In this document: piece by piece, positions 44,103-53,296 of the stretch
How positions within the stretch are numbered: the stretch's first letter is position 1
Layout: every line of letters starts with the position of its first letter
DNA from: JAJEFO01 sp965221845
GTDB taxonomy: Bacteria > Pseudomonadota > Alphaproteobacteria > Rhodobacterales > Rhodobacteraceae
Direction: 5' to 3'
Assembly: GCA_965221845.1 (NCBI GenBank)
Contig: OZ244919.1
Location: 372,001-436,000, forward strand
DNA length: 64,000 nucleotides
Notes under the pieces: generated by a model
What the model saw: only the letters and a program-made list of their open reading frames with translations
What the model was told of the DNA's origin: nothing
Database searches by the model: none
Translations under genes and position numbers: made by a program

Positions 44103-45743
44103 TTAGCTCCTAACGTCCTGAAGCGAAACCCCTGCACGCTTCAACGCCGCCCAGATGCGCGCGTCGCGGCCGTAAATGTCGGGCCGATACTGGATCCTGC
44201 CGTCCGCCCGGGTGAATGCGGTGCGATACACCAGATGAACCGGCACACGCTCCTCGAGCTCGACAACGAGCTCCTCTCCCGTCTCCAGGCGCTCGCGCAT
44301 GAACGCCTCCGGGTCCTCCACCTGACCCCTAAGGAGCGCATGCGCGAAGTCGACGGGTTCGGCAAGGCGAACGCAGCCATGGCTGAAGCTCCGGACGTCC
44401 TCTCCGAAGAGCCGCTTCTCGGACGTGTCGTGAAGATAGATGTTGTGACGGTTCGGAAACATGAACTTGACGACGCCCAGCGCGTTGCCCTCGCCCGGCA
44501 GCTGCTTCATGCTGAAAGGGAAGGTCTCCCCGTCGAACAGGGCGAAGTCCACGTGGTCCCGCTCGACGATCTCCCCAAAGCCGTTGAACAGCGTGAGATG
44601 AGACACGGAGTCGGGATCGGCCCTCAGCCTCGGGAGATATTCCGCGACGGTGATCGAGCGCGGCACATGCCACGTCGGGTTGATCACCATGTGCTCGATC
44701 GCGTCCGAAAACTCCGGCGTTCTGCGATCGTCTCCTGTCGCGCCCACGACGGAACGGGTGACGAAGGCGACCTCGCCGCCATCCACGATCCGCACGTGAA
44801 AGTCCGGGATGTTCGCCCAGACATGGCGGTCGCCGAGCGGCATGTTGATCCAGCGCTCGCGCTCCATGGCGACCAGGACCTGGGCGAGCCGCCGCCCGGG
44901 CCCGACGTTGATCTCGCGCAGCGTGACCGGCCCGGCCACGCCGTCGACCGGCAGCCCATGATCAAGCTGGAAGGCGGCCACGGCCTGCTGCATGACGAAG
45001 CCGTAGGCATCGCGCGCGTCCCGTCCGAGATATCCCATGGCGACAAGCCGGTCGCGAAGCTGCGCGACTGCCGCGCCCTTGGCGCCGGGCGCCAGCAAGC
45101 GGGCCTTCACCTCGGGACCCCAGCCGCTGCCGCCGGCCAGCGTCTCGAGACGCTCCCTTTCCCTCCTCAGCCGCTCATATTCCCGGCTCGACGGCGGCAG
45201 CGCCCGGATGAAAGCGCCGGGCGACGACCGGGAGAAGTCCGACAGGATCGACGCGCGGTCCCTGTAAGGCACCTTTCGCGCGATTTCCCCGTCGACACGG
45301 CCTGGCGCCAGAATGCCCGTCTGCACGTCACGCGCATAGCGAAGGAACAGGCGCGTCAGCGCGACTTCCAGCCGTCCGCGCTCGCGTTCGGACCTGGCCC
45401 GGCGCGGATTGACGCTCAGGATCTCGGGCCGGTAGCGATCCAGCGGCAATCCGTGGGACGGAGCGTCCGCCACGGCCTTGACGAACGCCGCCCGCCGCTG
45501 CCGCGCCTTTCCGCCTCGGTCCGTCCAGATCGGCGCGTAGTCCGTGGCTTCATAGAACTCCGCCACGGCCCGGTCCCTGGCAGCCGCCTCGGCCACGGCC
45601 TGTGCGAACCCGGAATGCCCGCCGCCCTCGGCGCGAACCGGATGCGCCCAGCCCGCCGCCAGGAACAGCGCGGCAAGCGCGCCGGGCACGGCATGCCGCA
45701 GGCGGAGAAATCCGGTTGCCGTAATTCGCATCGCCGTCTGCAT
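44103..45743 (-). CDS. L,D-transpeptidase (YcbB/LdtD-like)
   Basis: About 546 residues, periplasmic, forming 3-3 cross-links in peptidoglycan or attaching proteins to it. A basic n-region and hydrophobic core (AVPGALAALFLAAGWAHPVR A) form a signal peptide. The scaffold domain leads to a peptidoglycan-binding module (GAKGAAVAQLRDRLVAMGYL). The YkuD catalytic domain follows, with VINPTWHVPRSITVAEYLPR and the active site SFSHGCVRLAEPVDFAHALL (Cys nucleophile). Start choice is uncertain: ATG 45743, ATG 45731 and ATG 45800 are all in frame. First gene of the cluster leading to lpxD. Confidence 0.9.
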   Translation of the reverse strand: MQTAMRITATGFLRLRHAVPGALAALFLAAGWAHPVRAEGGGHSGFAQAVAEAAARDRAVAEFYEATDYAPIWTDRGGKARQRRAAFVKAVADAPSHGLPLDRYRPEILSVNPRRARSERERGRLEVALTRLFLRYARDVQTGILAPGRVDGEIARKVPYRDRASILSDFSRSSPGAFIRALPPSSREYERLRRERERLETLAGGSGWGPEVKARLLAPGAKGAAVAQLRDRLVAMGYLGRDARDAYGFVMQQAVAAFQLDHGLPVDGVAGPVTLREINVGPGRRLAQVLVAMERERWINMPLGDRHVWANIPDFHVRIVDGGEVAFVTRSVVGATGDDRRTPEFSDAIEHMVINPTWHVPRSITVAEYLPRLRADPDSVSHLTLFNGFGEIVERDHVDFALFDGETFPFSMKQLPGEGNALGVVKFMFPNRHNIYLHDTSEKRLFGEDVRSFSHGCVRLAEPVDFAHALLRGQVEDPEAFMRERLETGEELVVELEERVPVHLVYRTAFTRADGRIQYRPDIYGRDARIWAALKRAGVSLQDVRS

Positions 45744-45931
45744 CCAGCCACGCAAGGACCTGACCTGTCGATTCTTTCCAGATACGCCGATGCTGTCCAT
45801 TCAAATCTGTGTAACTCCGTTTCAAGGATGCGGATCCGTCACTGCAGGTCCCGTGCATCGGCCGGCGGACAGGCCGCCGAACGCCGGCGCCGATTTCGGC
45901 AGAACCGTCTTCGGGCAAGTCCGCGAAGCTT

Positions 45932-46677
45932 TCAAGCCGGCGCCCGCCAGCCCGGCACGCCCTTCCGCGCCTCAGCCGCATCCTTCTTCGGCGGCGGCAG
46001 GTCCGCGGGCGCACAGCGCAGCGTCAGCTTCGCCAGACGTCCCTGCTGCGCGGGCCGCCGCGGGCGGGGAACGCGACCTTCCCGGCGCCCGACGGGCTCC
46101 GTCCCCGGCACGTGCTCCCAGAGGTCCTCGCCTTCCCCGTCGTCCGTCGCCACCCGGCTCGCCCGGACCAGCAGCGCCGCCCCGGTCTCTTGCGCGCGCG
46201 AGACCATCTCGGAAGTCGCCCTCGCGGTCGCAGACCGTCACCAAGCGTGTCCGGGCAGGCGCTTGCGAGCTCCTGCGCCCGATCCAGGCCGGCCGTCCAG
46301 CGGACGCGGTCCTTGCCCTCCGCCTGGCGGAGGTCCGCGTCCGCCCCGAACATCCCGAGCAGCCGCCCGCCCGCGTTCACCGCGATGCCGAAATGCGCCA
46401 GCAAGCCCGAATTCCCCTTGCCGCCCCCGCTGAGGCCTTCGAGGCCGGAGGTCCCCGAAAGCCCCGTCGTGTTTGAGCCTCGTCGTGTCCTGCACGTCCA
46501 GCCAGAGCCGCTGGGGCGGCACCGCTTCACCGTATGCTCCAAGCGCGACTCCAGTATGCGCTCCATCGTCACCCCGTCGCTGGACAGCAGCCGGCAGGCC
46601 GCCGTCTGTTCCGCCCGCCTCGGGAAGATCGTCGGCAGGCGCTCGCCGAGCCGCCGGGTCCAGGCCGCGCCCGTCAC
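45932..46677 (-). pseudogene. IS4-family (Tn5/IS50-like) transposase remnant
   Basis: Fragments in three frames on the minus strand match Tn5-type transposases: WLDVQDTTRLKHDGAFGDL, GLEGLSGGGKGNSGLLAHFG, ADLRQAEGKDRVRWTAGLDR AQELASACPD, VTVCDREGDFRDGLARARD, ETGAALLVRASR and LTLRCAPADLPPPKK. Several frameshifts and missing termini show it is dead. This family generates 9-bp target duplications, the same size as those of the 146-bp MITEs here. Confidence 0.7.
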
Positions 46678-47088
46678 CGCGCCAGCGTTACGCTAAGCGC
46701 TCGGCATGATAGTTGTCACAGCCGGGTCCGAGCTGCATGCAGTCTGAGGGATTCCAGCTGGCGTCCGTCCGCTCGATCTCCGAATTCCCGCGCCATAGCA
46801 CCACCTCCGCTTTACGGTGTTCCAGCCTTGAATGTCAGAAATGGCTCGCTTACGCTCGCAAGGGGCCAGTCTCCGACCAGCAGGCCAGAACCATAAAGAG
46901 GAGAATCGGATCACGCATCAAACGGAATGAGGCAGCGCGCTTAGCGCGGGTCGCCGCCGTCAAGTGCTCAAGATTCAGCAGGCGAGTTCTCACCACATGC
47001 CAGCGTGGATTCATAACCGTACATGATGACAGCTTTCCCAGGCCCTCGTTCGGGACATTCCCGCTCCGCAAGGCGTGAGACAGTCAGC
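46678..47088. other. 0.4-kb stretch without recognisable genes
   Basis: Between the Tn5-like remnant and the AAA-ATPase-like gene there is no supported coding sequence. The DNA is less GC-rich than its surroundings and may contain the promoter of the downstream gene. Confidence 0.35.
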
Positions 47089-48663
47089 ATGACCCGCCAA
47101 CGCCTGCCCATCGGCATCCAGTCCTTCTCCAGGCTGCGGCAGGCCGACAGCTACTATGTCGACAAGACCCCGCTGATCCGGGACCTGATCGATCGGGGCG
47201 ACCACTGGTTCCTCTCCCGGCCGCGGCGGTTCGGCAAGAGCCTGCTGGTGGACACCATCAGCGCCCTGTTCGCGGGGCGGGAGGAGCTGTTCCGGGGGCT
47301 GGACATCCATGATCACTGGGACTGGTCGGTCACCCACCCCGTGGTGCGGCTCAGCTTTGGCAGGAAGTATGACAGTCCGGAGGACATTGAGCGCAGCATC
47401 GCCAGTCAGCTCGGCCTGATCGAACACGCGGCCGGACTGGATCAGACAAACGGTACGGAAGCGGCCCCCGAGCGTCTCAAGACGCTTCTCTATCATCTCC
47501 ATCGCAAGACAGGACGGCGGGTGGCGGTCCTCGTGGACGAGTACGACAAGCCCATACTCGACGGGCTGCACGACCCCGATGCGGCGCGGGCCAACCGGGA
47601 ATGTCTGCGCGGTGTCTACGGGATGATCAAGGACAGCGCCGAACATGTCCGCTTCGTCCTCGTCACCGGCGTGAGCATGTTCTCGAAGGTCAGCCTGTTC
47701 TCGGATCTCAACAATCTCGAGGACATCAGCCTCGATCCCCGCTTTGCCACGATCTGCGGCTACACGGACACCGACATCGACACCGTGTTCGCGCCGGAGC
47801 TCGAGGGGCTGGACCGGGACATGATCCGCACCTGGTACAACGGCTACAGCTGGCTGGGCGAAGAGCGGCTCTACAATCCCTTCGACGTGCTGCTGCTGTT
47901 GCGGACCCGCAAGTTCAAGCCCTACTGGTTCCAGACCGGCTCGCCGCGTTTCCTGTTCGAAACGTTGAAGGCCAGGTCGGTCAGCCCGCTGGAACTCGAA
48001 GGATGCCTGGCCGACGAGTCATTGGTCTCGAGGTTCGATGTGGAGGATCTCAGCGCCGAGGCGTTGCTGTTCCAGACGGGATACCTGACCATCGTTGACG
48101 AGCAAAGCGACGGGTTCGACACGCTCTACCGGCTCGACTATCCCAACCAGGAGGTGCGCGTCAGCCTGAACAGGGGACTGCTGCAGCATCTGGGCAAGGC
48201 GGTCACGGAAGCCACCGGCCAGGGACGCGGTCTCCGCGCGCTTCTCGAGACCAACGACTTCACCGGCTTTGCGGACACGCTCAGGGCCTACCTGTCCAGC
48301 ATCCCCTACCAGTGGCACGCCACGGGTGACCTGGCGCGCCATGAGGCCTGGCATGCCAGTCTCCTGCATGCGTGCTTCCGGGCGATCGGGGTGGATGTCC
48401 GCGCCGAGGAGGCCTCCAGCCACGGGCGCGCCGACATGGTGGTGCGCACCGGCGGGCAGGTGTTCGTGCTGGAGTTCAAGATGGCGGAGGATGCGGCCGC
48501 AGCCGGGACCGCGCTGGAGGCGGCGTTCGCCCAGATGCGGGCGCGGGGCTACGCCGACAGGTACCGGGACCGCCGGGAGCCTGTCCATCTGGTCGCGGTG
48601 GCATGCGGGCGGGAGGCGCGCAACCTCCTGGAGGTGCGGGTCGAGACCGCCGACGTCACGTGA
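47089..48663 (+). CDS. AAA-ATPase-like and PD-(D/E)XK nuclease-like domain protein (DUF1703 family)
   Basis: A 524-residue protein. The N-terminal AAA-ATPase-like domain starts LPIGIQSFSRLRQADSYYVD KT and has a Walker-A-like loop RPRRFGKSLLVDTISALFAG. Walker B is RRVAVLVDEYDKPILDGL, with a sensor region RFVLVTGVSMFSKVSLFSDL. The C-terminal domain has GRADMVVRTGGQVFVLEFKM, the Asp and ExK of PD-(D/E)XK nucleases. The family is widespread in Bacteroidetes and patchily found elsewhere; its function is unknown, though association with mobile DNA is common. It lies between an IS remnant and a chromosomal peptidase gene, which fits acquisition by transfer. ATG 47089 starts the conserved region. Confidence 0.88.
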   Translation: MTRQRLPIGIQSFSRLRQADSYYVDKTPLIRDLIDRGDHWFLSRPRRFGKSLLVDTISALFAGREELFRGLDIHDHWDWSVTHPVVRLSFGRKYDSPEDIERSIASQLGLIEHAAGLDQTNGTEAAPERLKTLLYHLHRKTGRRVAVLVDEYDKPILDGLHDPDAARANRECLRGVYGMIKDSAEHVRFVLVTGVSMFSKVSLFSDLNNLEDISLDPRFATICGYTDTDIDTVFAPELEGLDRDMIRTWYNGYSWLGEERLYNPFDVLLLLRTRKFKPYWFQTGSPRFLFETLKARSVSPLELEGCLADESLVSRFDVEDLSAEALLFQTGYLTIVDEQSDGFDTLYRLDYPNQEVRVSLNRGLLQHLGKAVTEATGQGRGLRALLETNDFTGFADTLRAYLSSIPYQWHATGDLARHEAWHASLLHACFRAIGVDVRAEEASSHGRADMVVRTGGQVFVLEFKMAEDAAAAGTALEAAFAQMRARGYADRYRDRREPVHLVAVACGREARNLLEVRVETADVT

Positions 48664-49043
48664 AGGTGAAGGATCTCGATGCCGGTCCGGGCGGATCAGG
48701 GTGCCATTTATGGAGCGTTTCCGTTCCGTACATTCGAGTGAGCGAGCTGTCCGATCGAAACCGCCCGTCGGAATCTTCCCTGACTGACCCGAGAACAGAT
48801 GCCTGTCCGGGAATCACGGGACCGGACCAATCACGTCGCTTGCACTGGGATGTCGCTCATGTTGTGACTTGGCATGACACATGCCGCAAGCAGATGTGGA
48901 GATCGGCGGTTTCCTGCCGATTTCGCGGTCTTGCCTGCAAGACATGAAACAAACCGGTTCCATCGGCCGCGCGCCTGGGCTACCCAGAAATCCGCGCCCC
49001 GGGGGCATCTGGGGTGCGGGCAATGCGGAACGTGGGCTTGAAC
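48664..49043. other. 380-bp intergenic region
   Basis: No gene is visible. The region is moderately AT-rich and probably holds the end of the AAA-ATPase-like transcript and the promoter of the DUF882 gene. Confidence 0.35.
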
Positions 49044-49613
49044 ATGGAGAGATCCCATCCGAACGACCTGACGCGACGTGCGCTGCTGGGCGTGTTTTGC
49101 TCGACGGCGCTGGCTGCAGCGCCTGTCTGCGCGAACGCCTTCGGTTTCCTGCGCGGCGCAGGCGACGTCCGCAAGATAAGGATGTATTCCGGCCGGACCG
49201 GCGAACGCATCGACGCGTCGTACTGGATCGATGGCAAGTACGTCCGCGATGCCATGAAGGAAATCAACAGCTTCATGCGCGACTTTCGCACGAATGAGAT
49301 CAAGAGGATCGACGAGCGCACGATTGACATCCTTGCTGCATCCCATCGCCTGCTGGACGCGGACGCGCCGTTCCTCCTGCTGTCCGGCTACAGGTCGCCC
49401 AAGACCAACGCGATGCTGAGGCTGCGCTCCAAGTCGGTCGCGCGGAACTCGCTGCACATCAAGGGCCAGGCCGCGGACGTGCGCCTGAACGGGCGCAACG
49501 TCGCCCAGGTCGCCAAGGCCGCGCGCTCCTGCTCGGCGGGCGGCGTCGGCCGCTACTCGCGCGCAGGCTTCGTCCACATCGACTGCGGCCCGGTCCGGAC
49601 CTGGGGGCGATAG
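49044..49613 (+). CDS. DUF882 / YcbK (MepK-like) murein endopeptidase family protein
   Basis: A 189-residue exported protein. The signal region MERSHPNDLTRRALLGVFCS contains a twin-arginine motif (TRRALLG) and ends near AAAPVCANA. The peptidase M15-type core has FLLLSGYRSPKTNAMLR, SLHIKGQAADVRL with zinc-binding His and Asp, and GFVHIDCGPVRTWGR with the last zinc histidine. Family members such as MepK cut cross-links in peptidoglycan. ATG 49023 and 49014 would add up to ten residues. It is convergent with the ABC transporter operon. Confidence 0.9.
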   Translation: MERSHPNDLTRRALLGVFCSTALAAAPVCANAFGFLRGAGDVRKIRMYSGRTGERIDASYWIDGKYVRDAMKEINSFMRDFRTNEIKRIDERTIDILAASHRLLDADAPFLLLSGYRSPKTNAMLRLRSKSVARNSLHIKGQAADVRLNGRNVAQVAKAARSCSAGGVGRYSRAGFVHIDCGPVRTWGR

Positions 49614-49622
49614 GCCCCGCCC

Positions 49623-49637
49623 GCCCCGTTTCGGGGC
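49623..49637. terminator. hairpin between convergent genes
   Basis: GCCCCG TTT CGGGGC forms a perfect stem-loop ten bases after the DUF882 stop and ten bases before the 3' end of the ABC ATPase gene on the other strand. Position between convergent genes suggests a bidirectional terminator, although there is no strong T tract. Confidence 0.4.
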
Positions 49638-49646
49638 CGAAGGCGA

Positions 49647-50696
49647 TCAGACGGCCTTTCCCGCCGCGTCGAAGAAATGCAGCCGCCCCGCCGGCGCGGA
49701 GATCCCGATCCGGTCGCCGATGGCGACGTCCGTCTCGCCGCCCGTCCTGATCGTGACCTGCCCGGCCGGGCCGCCATCGACGATCAGGTACGTGTCGGCG
49801 CCAAGGTATTCCAGCACGTCGACCGTGCCGTCCAGCATGCCCGCGCCCTCCGGCCCGATCTCGACATGCTCGGGCCGGATCCCGACCCTGCTTGCGGCAC
49901 GCGCGCCGGCGAACGGACCGCCCCGCCCTCCAGGCACGCTGAACGATCCTTCCGACGCGCTGCATTCCAGCACGTTCATCTTCGGCGAGCCGATGAACTG
50001 GGCCACGAACAGGTTGGCGGGATGCCGGTAGAGCTCGCGCGGCGTCCCGACCTGGGCGATCGTGCCGGACTCGAGAACCACGATGCGGTCGGCAAGCGTC
50101 ATGGCCTCGACCTGGTCGTGCGTGACGTAGATCATCGTGCGCCCGAGCGACTGGTGCAGCTTGGCGATCTCGTAGCGCATCTCGACCCGGAGCGCGGCAT
50201 CGAGGTTCGAAAGCGGCTCGTCGAAAAGGAACGCGGTCGGATCGCGCACGATCGAGCGGCCGATGGCGACACGCTGCCTCTGGCCTCCCGAAAGCGCCTT
50301 CGGGCGTCGGTCGAGGAACGGTTCGAGCTTCAGGATCCGCGCGGCCTCGCTGACCTTGGCGTCGATCTCGGCGCGAGGCGCGCCGGCCGTCTTCAGCGAG
50401 AACCCCATGTTCTCGCGCACGCTCATGTGGGGATAGAGCGCATAGGACTGGAACACCATCGTGAGGCCGCGCTTCGACGGCGGGTCCGCCGTCCTGTCAT
50501 CCCCGTCGATCAGGAGCGTCCCGCGGCTGATCTCCTCCAGGCCGCCGATCATTCGCAGCAGCGTCGACTTTCCGCAACCGGAAGGGCCGACGAACACCAC
50601 GAACTCGCCGTCCGATATCTCCAGGTCGAGGCCCTTGATGATCTGCAGCTCGCCGAACCATTTCTCGACCGCCTTCAGCGTTATCGCGCCCATCAT
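49647..50696 (-). CDS. carbohydrate ABC transporter ATPase (UgpC/MalK type)
   Basis: A 349-residue MalK-type ATPase. Walker A is GPSGCGKSTLL, the Q-loop VFQSYALYPHMSVRENM, the signature LSGGQRQRVAIGRSIVRDP, Walker B AFLFDEPLSNLD, and the H-loop VTHDQVEA. The C-terminal OB-type regulatory domain (VGIRPEHVEIG) follows. It energises the two permeases encoded upstream in the same operon. Its ATG overlaps the stop codon of the glycosidase gene. Confidence 0.95.
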   Translation of the reverse strand: MMGAITLKAVEKWFGELQIIKGLDLEISDGEFVVFVGPSGCGKSTLLRMIGGLEEISRGTLLIDGDDRTADPPSKRGLTMVFQSYALYPHMSVRENMGFSLKTAGAPRAEIDAKVSEAARILKLEPFLDRRPKALSGGQRQRVAIGRSIVRDPTAFLFDEPLSNLDAALRVEMRYEIAKLHQSLGRTMIYVTHDQVEAMTLADRIVVLESGTIAQVGTPRELYRHPANLFVAQFIGSPKMNVLECSASEGSFSVPGGRGGPFAGARAASRVGIRPEHVEIGPEGAGMLDGTVDVLEYLGADTYLIVDGGPAGQVTIRTGGETDVAIGDRIGISAPAGRLHFFDAAGKAV

Positions 50697-51961
50697 TTCC
50701 CTCCCGCTGATGGCGAAGCCCAGGCCAGCCAGACCGCCGCAGTCCAGGTGAACGTCCCCCCGCCGGCCGGCGCGCCAGACAGGGGATCGAAATACTCGGC
50801 GAAACCGTGCGACGCGACAAGCGTCCGGGTGACGTCACGCAGGCGCCGGGCCCGGCCGCGATGATCCATGTCCGCCAGGCCACGGGCGATCATCGCGTTC
50901 ATGATGGCCCAGGTCGGCCCTCGCCAGTAGCGCTTGGGATCGAATCCAGGAGACGCCGCGTCGTGGCTCGGCACCGGGTAGCGGCAGGTCCGGAAGGTCC
51001 TGTCGAGCGCGCCCAGCATCCATTCGTCGTCCACGCCGCCGTACCAGCAGAGGTAGGACGCGCTGGACAGGTTGCCTGTCCGGTTGCCGGAATTCAGGTT
51101 GACGGCGTCGAACATGCCAAGCTCGGGATTCTTGAGCCAGCCTGCGCCGCTCTCGAGGCGCGCCGTCCACGCCTCGATTTCGGAGACGTCCTCGCCGAGA
51201 CGGCCGCCAAGGGCCGCAAGATCGCGGTTGGCCCTGAGAAGGATGAAGGTCATCGTCGGGTCGGCGACGCGGAACGGCATGTCGCGAGCGAGCGCCGCGT
51301 CGTCCCAGCCCAGGCGATGCCCGCGCTGCACCAGCCAGACGTAGCGGTCATAGTCGTGCTTGGTGGGGCGCATTTCGAGCGCGACGTGGGAGGTGTCGCA
51401 TCGCGCATACTCGCCGACTCCCGCGGGATCGATGGCGGCCATTGCCTCGTCCCAGTCGGAGCAATTGTCCCTGCCCGACTCCCAGGGATGGGTCACGAAG
51501 ATCGCGCCGTGATCGTCCGCGCGCCATTCCATGAACCAGCGATGCCAGTCCTTCAGCCTCGGGAACTGGGCGCGCGCCCATGCATCCCCTCCGCGAGGGT
51601 CCGCCTCCCAGATGTCCCGCACGACCGTCGCGGCCAGGGGAGGCTGGCTGATGCCCGAGGAGGGAACGGGCCCCCGGCCCCTGCCCCAGACCTCGGGACC
51701 CGGGAAATATCCGGGATCGCGCTCGTGAAAGAGTATGTGCGGCACCATGCCGCTGGGCCACTGGCCGGCGAGCAGCGTGTCGATCTCCGCACGGGCGCGC
51801 TCGATGTCGAAGGTCGCGAAGCCCAGGGCGGCAATCGCCGAGTCCCAGTTCCACTGGTAGGGATAGAGGCCCGCGGTCGGCACGGTGTACCCCCCCCTGT
51901 CATTGCCCAGGAGGATCGCGCGCGCCTGCTCGTCGCGCGCGATATGGTCGCGCCCCGTCAC
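50693..51961 (-). CDS. GH63-type glycoside hydrolase (mannosyl-/glucosylglycerate hydrolase-like)
   Basis: A 422-residue (alpha/alpha)6-barrel glycosidase resembling bacterial GH63 mannosylglycerate or glucosylglycerate hydrolases. Visible blocks are GLYPYQWNWDSAIAALGFA, SGMVPHILFHE, ISQPPLAATVVRDIWEADPR, HPWESGRDNCSDWDEAM with a likely catalytic acid, GPTWAIMNAMIARGLADM and FAEYFDPLSGAPAGGGTFTW. No signal peptide, so it acts in the cytoplasm on imported substrate. It is overlapped by the permease (ATGA at 51958-51961) and ATPase genes. Codons for NDRGGYTVP contain a run of eight G. Substrate is inferred from family and context. Confidence 0.85.
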   Translation of the reverse strand: MTGRDHIARDEQARAILLGNDRGGYTVPTAGLYPYQWNWDSAIAALGFATFDIERARAEIDTLLAGQWPSGMVPHILFHERDPGYFPGPEVWGRGRGPVPSSGISQPPLAATVVRDIWEADPRGGDAWARAQFPRLKDWHRWFMEWRADDHGAIFVTHPWESGRDNCSDWDEAMAAIDPAGVGEYARCDTSHVALEMRPTKHDYDRYVWLVQRGHRLGWDDAALARDMPFRVADPTMTFILLRANRDLAALGGRLGEDVSEIEAWTARLESGAGWLKNPELGMFDAVNLNSGNRTGNLSSASYLCWYGGVDDEWMLGALDRTFRTCRYPVPSHDAASPGFDPKRYWRGPTWAIMNAMIARGLADMDHRGRARRLRDVTRTLVASHGFAEYFDPLSGAPAGGGTFTWTAAVWLAWASPSAGGK

Positions 51962-53193
51962 CCCTTGACCGATCCGGCCGTCAGGCCCTTGGTCATGAAC
52001 CGCTCCAGCCCCAGGAACAGCGTCATGATCGGCACGGTCGATATGACCGCGCCGGCCATCAGGTGCTGTCGCGGAACCTCCGAGCTGTCCAGCGACGCGA
52101 TGCCGCGCGTCAGCGTGAACTTGGACGGGTCGTCGAGCAGCATGAACGCGAGGAGGAACTCGTTCCAGGCGATCATGAACACGTAGAGGCTCACGCTCGC
52201 CAGCGCCGGCAACGCAAGGGGGAGCGTGATTTTCCAGATCACCTGCAGCCGGTTCAGGCCGTCCATCAGACCGGCTTCCTCGACCTCGGCGGGCAGCCCC
52301 CTGAAATATCCCTGCAGCATGTAGAGAGCCACCGGGATCGTCGTGACCGGGTAGATCAGCAGGATCCCGATGACGGTGTTCCGGAGCCCGGCCATCGAGA
52401 ACGCGATGTAGATCGGAAGGGCCAGCACGATCATCGGCACCATGTAGATGAGCAGGATCGATCTGGAGAAAGCCTTCCGGCCCTTGAACCTGAGGCGTGC
52501 CACCGCGTAGGCGCCGGGCACGGAGAACAGGAGCGTCAGGAGCACCGTGACTGCCGAGATGCAGAACGAGGTCCAGAGATAGCTTCCGAAACCGAAGTCG
52601 GCGAAGAGCTCCCGGTAGCTGCGGAGGAGGTCCCAGCCCCTGGAGAGGTCGATCGTGAAGTCCAGGGGGTTCTGGAGAAGCTCCGACTGGTTCTTCAGGC
52701 TCGTCATCACCATGACGTAGAACGGGACGGCGACGATCGCGGTGAAGAACACGTAGCCGAAACCGGTCAGGAACCTGATCACCGCCTCCTCGAATTCATG
52801 CCGCGTGGCGCGGCCGGGCGGGAGCGGCCGCAGCATCACCTGCAGCGGCAATGCGGCGGCCACGAGGAAAATCGCCCAGGCGAGCGCCACGGCGGAGACC
52901 GGCGTCGCGGCGGCGTCCGCCGCCACTATCGCCGGGCCGGCAAGCGCAAGCGCAAGCGCCGGAACGGCGGCGAGCAGGGCCATCCTCACGAGCCGTGGCG
53001 CGAGGCCGCGGCCGCCGGCCGGAAGCCCGGCGTACCCAAGCCAGAGGCCCAGGGCCGCGCATGAGACCAGCGAAGGCCTCAGCCCCTCGCCGGTCAGGAA
53101 GCTGACGCCGATGCAGGCGATGATCGCCATGACCGGGGCCCAGAGCGCGCCGATGAGCGGCCCCGCCACGTATCCGTGCCTCAGCGCGGACAT
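51958..53193 (-). CDS. carbohydrate ABC transporter permease (MalG type)
   Basis: A 411-residue inner membrane permease. The N-terminal 130 residues form about four extra hydrophobic segments, followed by the standard MalG-type core. The EAA loop for ATPase contact reads EVEEAGLMDGLNRLQVIWKI TLPLALPAL. The C-terminus LFLGLERFMTKGLTAGSVKG is typical. The extra N-terminal membrane segments are unusual for this family, which normally has about 280 residues. It overlaps the glycosidase gene by four bases. Confidence 0.92.
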   Translation of the reverse strand: MSALRHGYVAGPLIGALWAPVMAIIACIGVSFLTGEGLRPSLVSCAALGLWLGYAGLPAGGRGLAPRLVRMALLAAVPALALALAGPAIVAADAAATPVSAVALAWAIFLVAAALPLQVMLRPLPPGRATRHEFEEAVIRFLTGFGYVFFTAIVAVPFYVMVMTSLKNQSELLQNPLDFTIDLSRGWDLLRSYRELFADFGFGSYLWTSFCISAVTVLLTLLFSVPGAYAVARLRFKGRKAFSRSILLIYMVPMIVLALPIYIAFSMAGLRNTVIGILLIYPVTTIPVALYMLQGYFRGLPAEVEEAGLMDGLNRLQVIWKITLPLALPALASVSLYVFMIAWNEFLLAFMLLDDPSKFTLTRGIASLDSSEVPRQHLMAGAVISTVPIMTLFLGLERFMTKGLTAGSVKG

Positions 53194-53296
53194 GTCGTCC
53201 GTCCTCCGGATCCGCCGGCGCCCCGCAGACGGCCGGGAGACCGCGTCTCCGCAGGGCGCGGCCCGGCCGCCGCCCGGCGCGTTCCGGGCATCCGTC

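Noticed and set aside
52063..53064. A 333-codon + strand frame inside the MalG-type permease gene
   Set aside because: Antisense, histidine- and arginine-rich translation; the permease frame has clear membrane segments and EAA loop.
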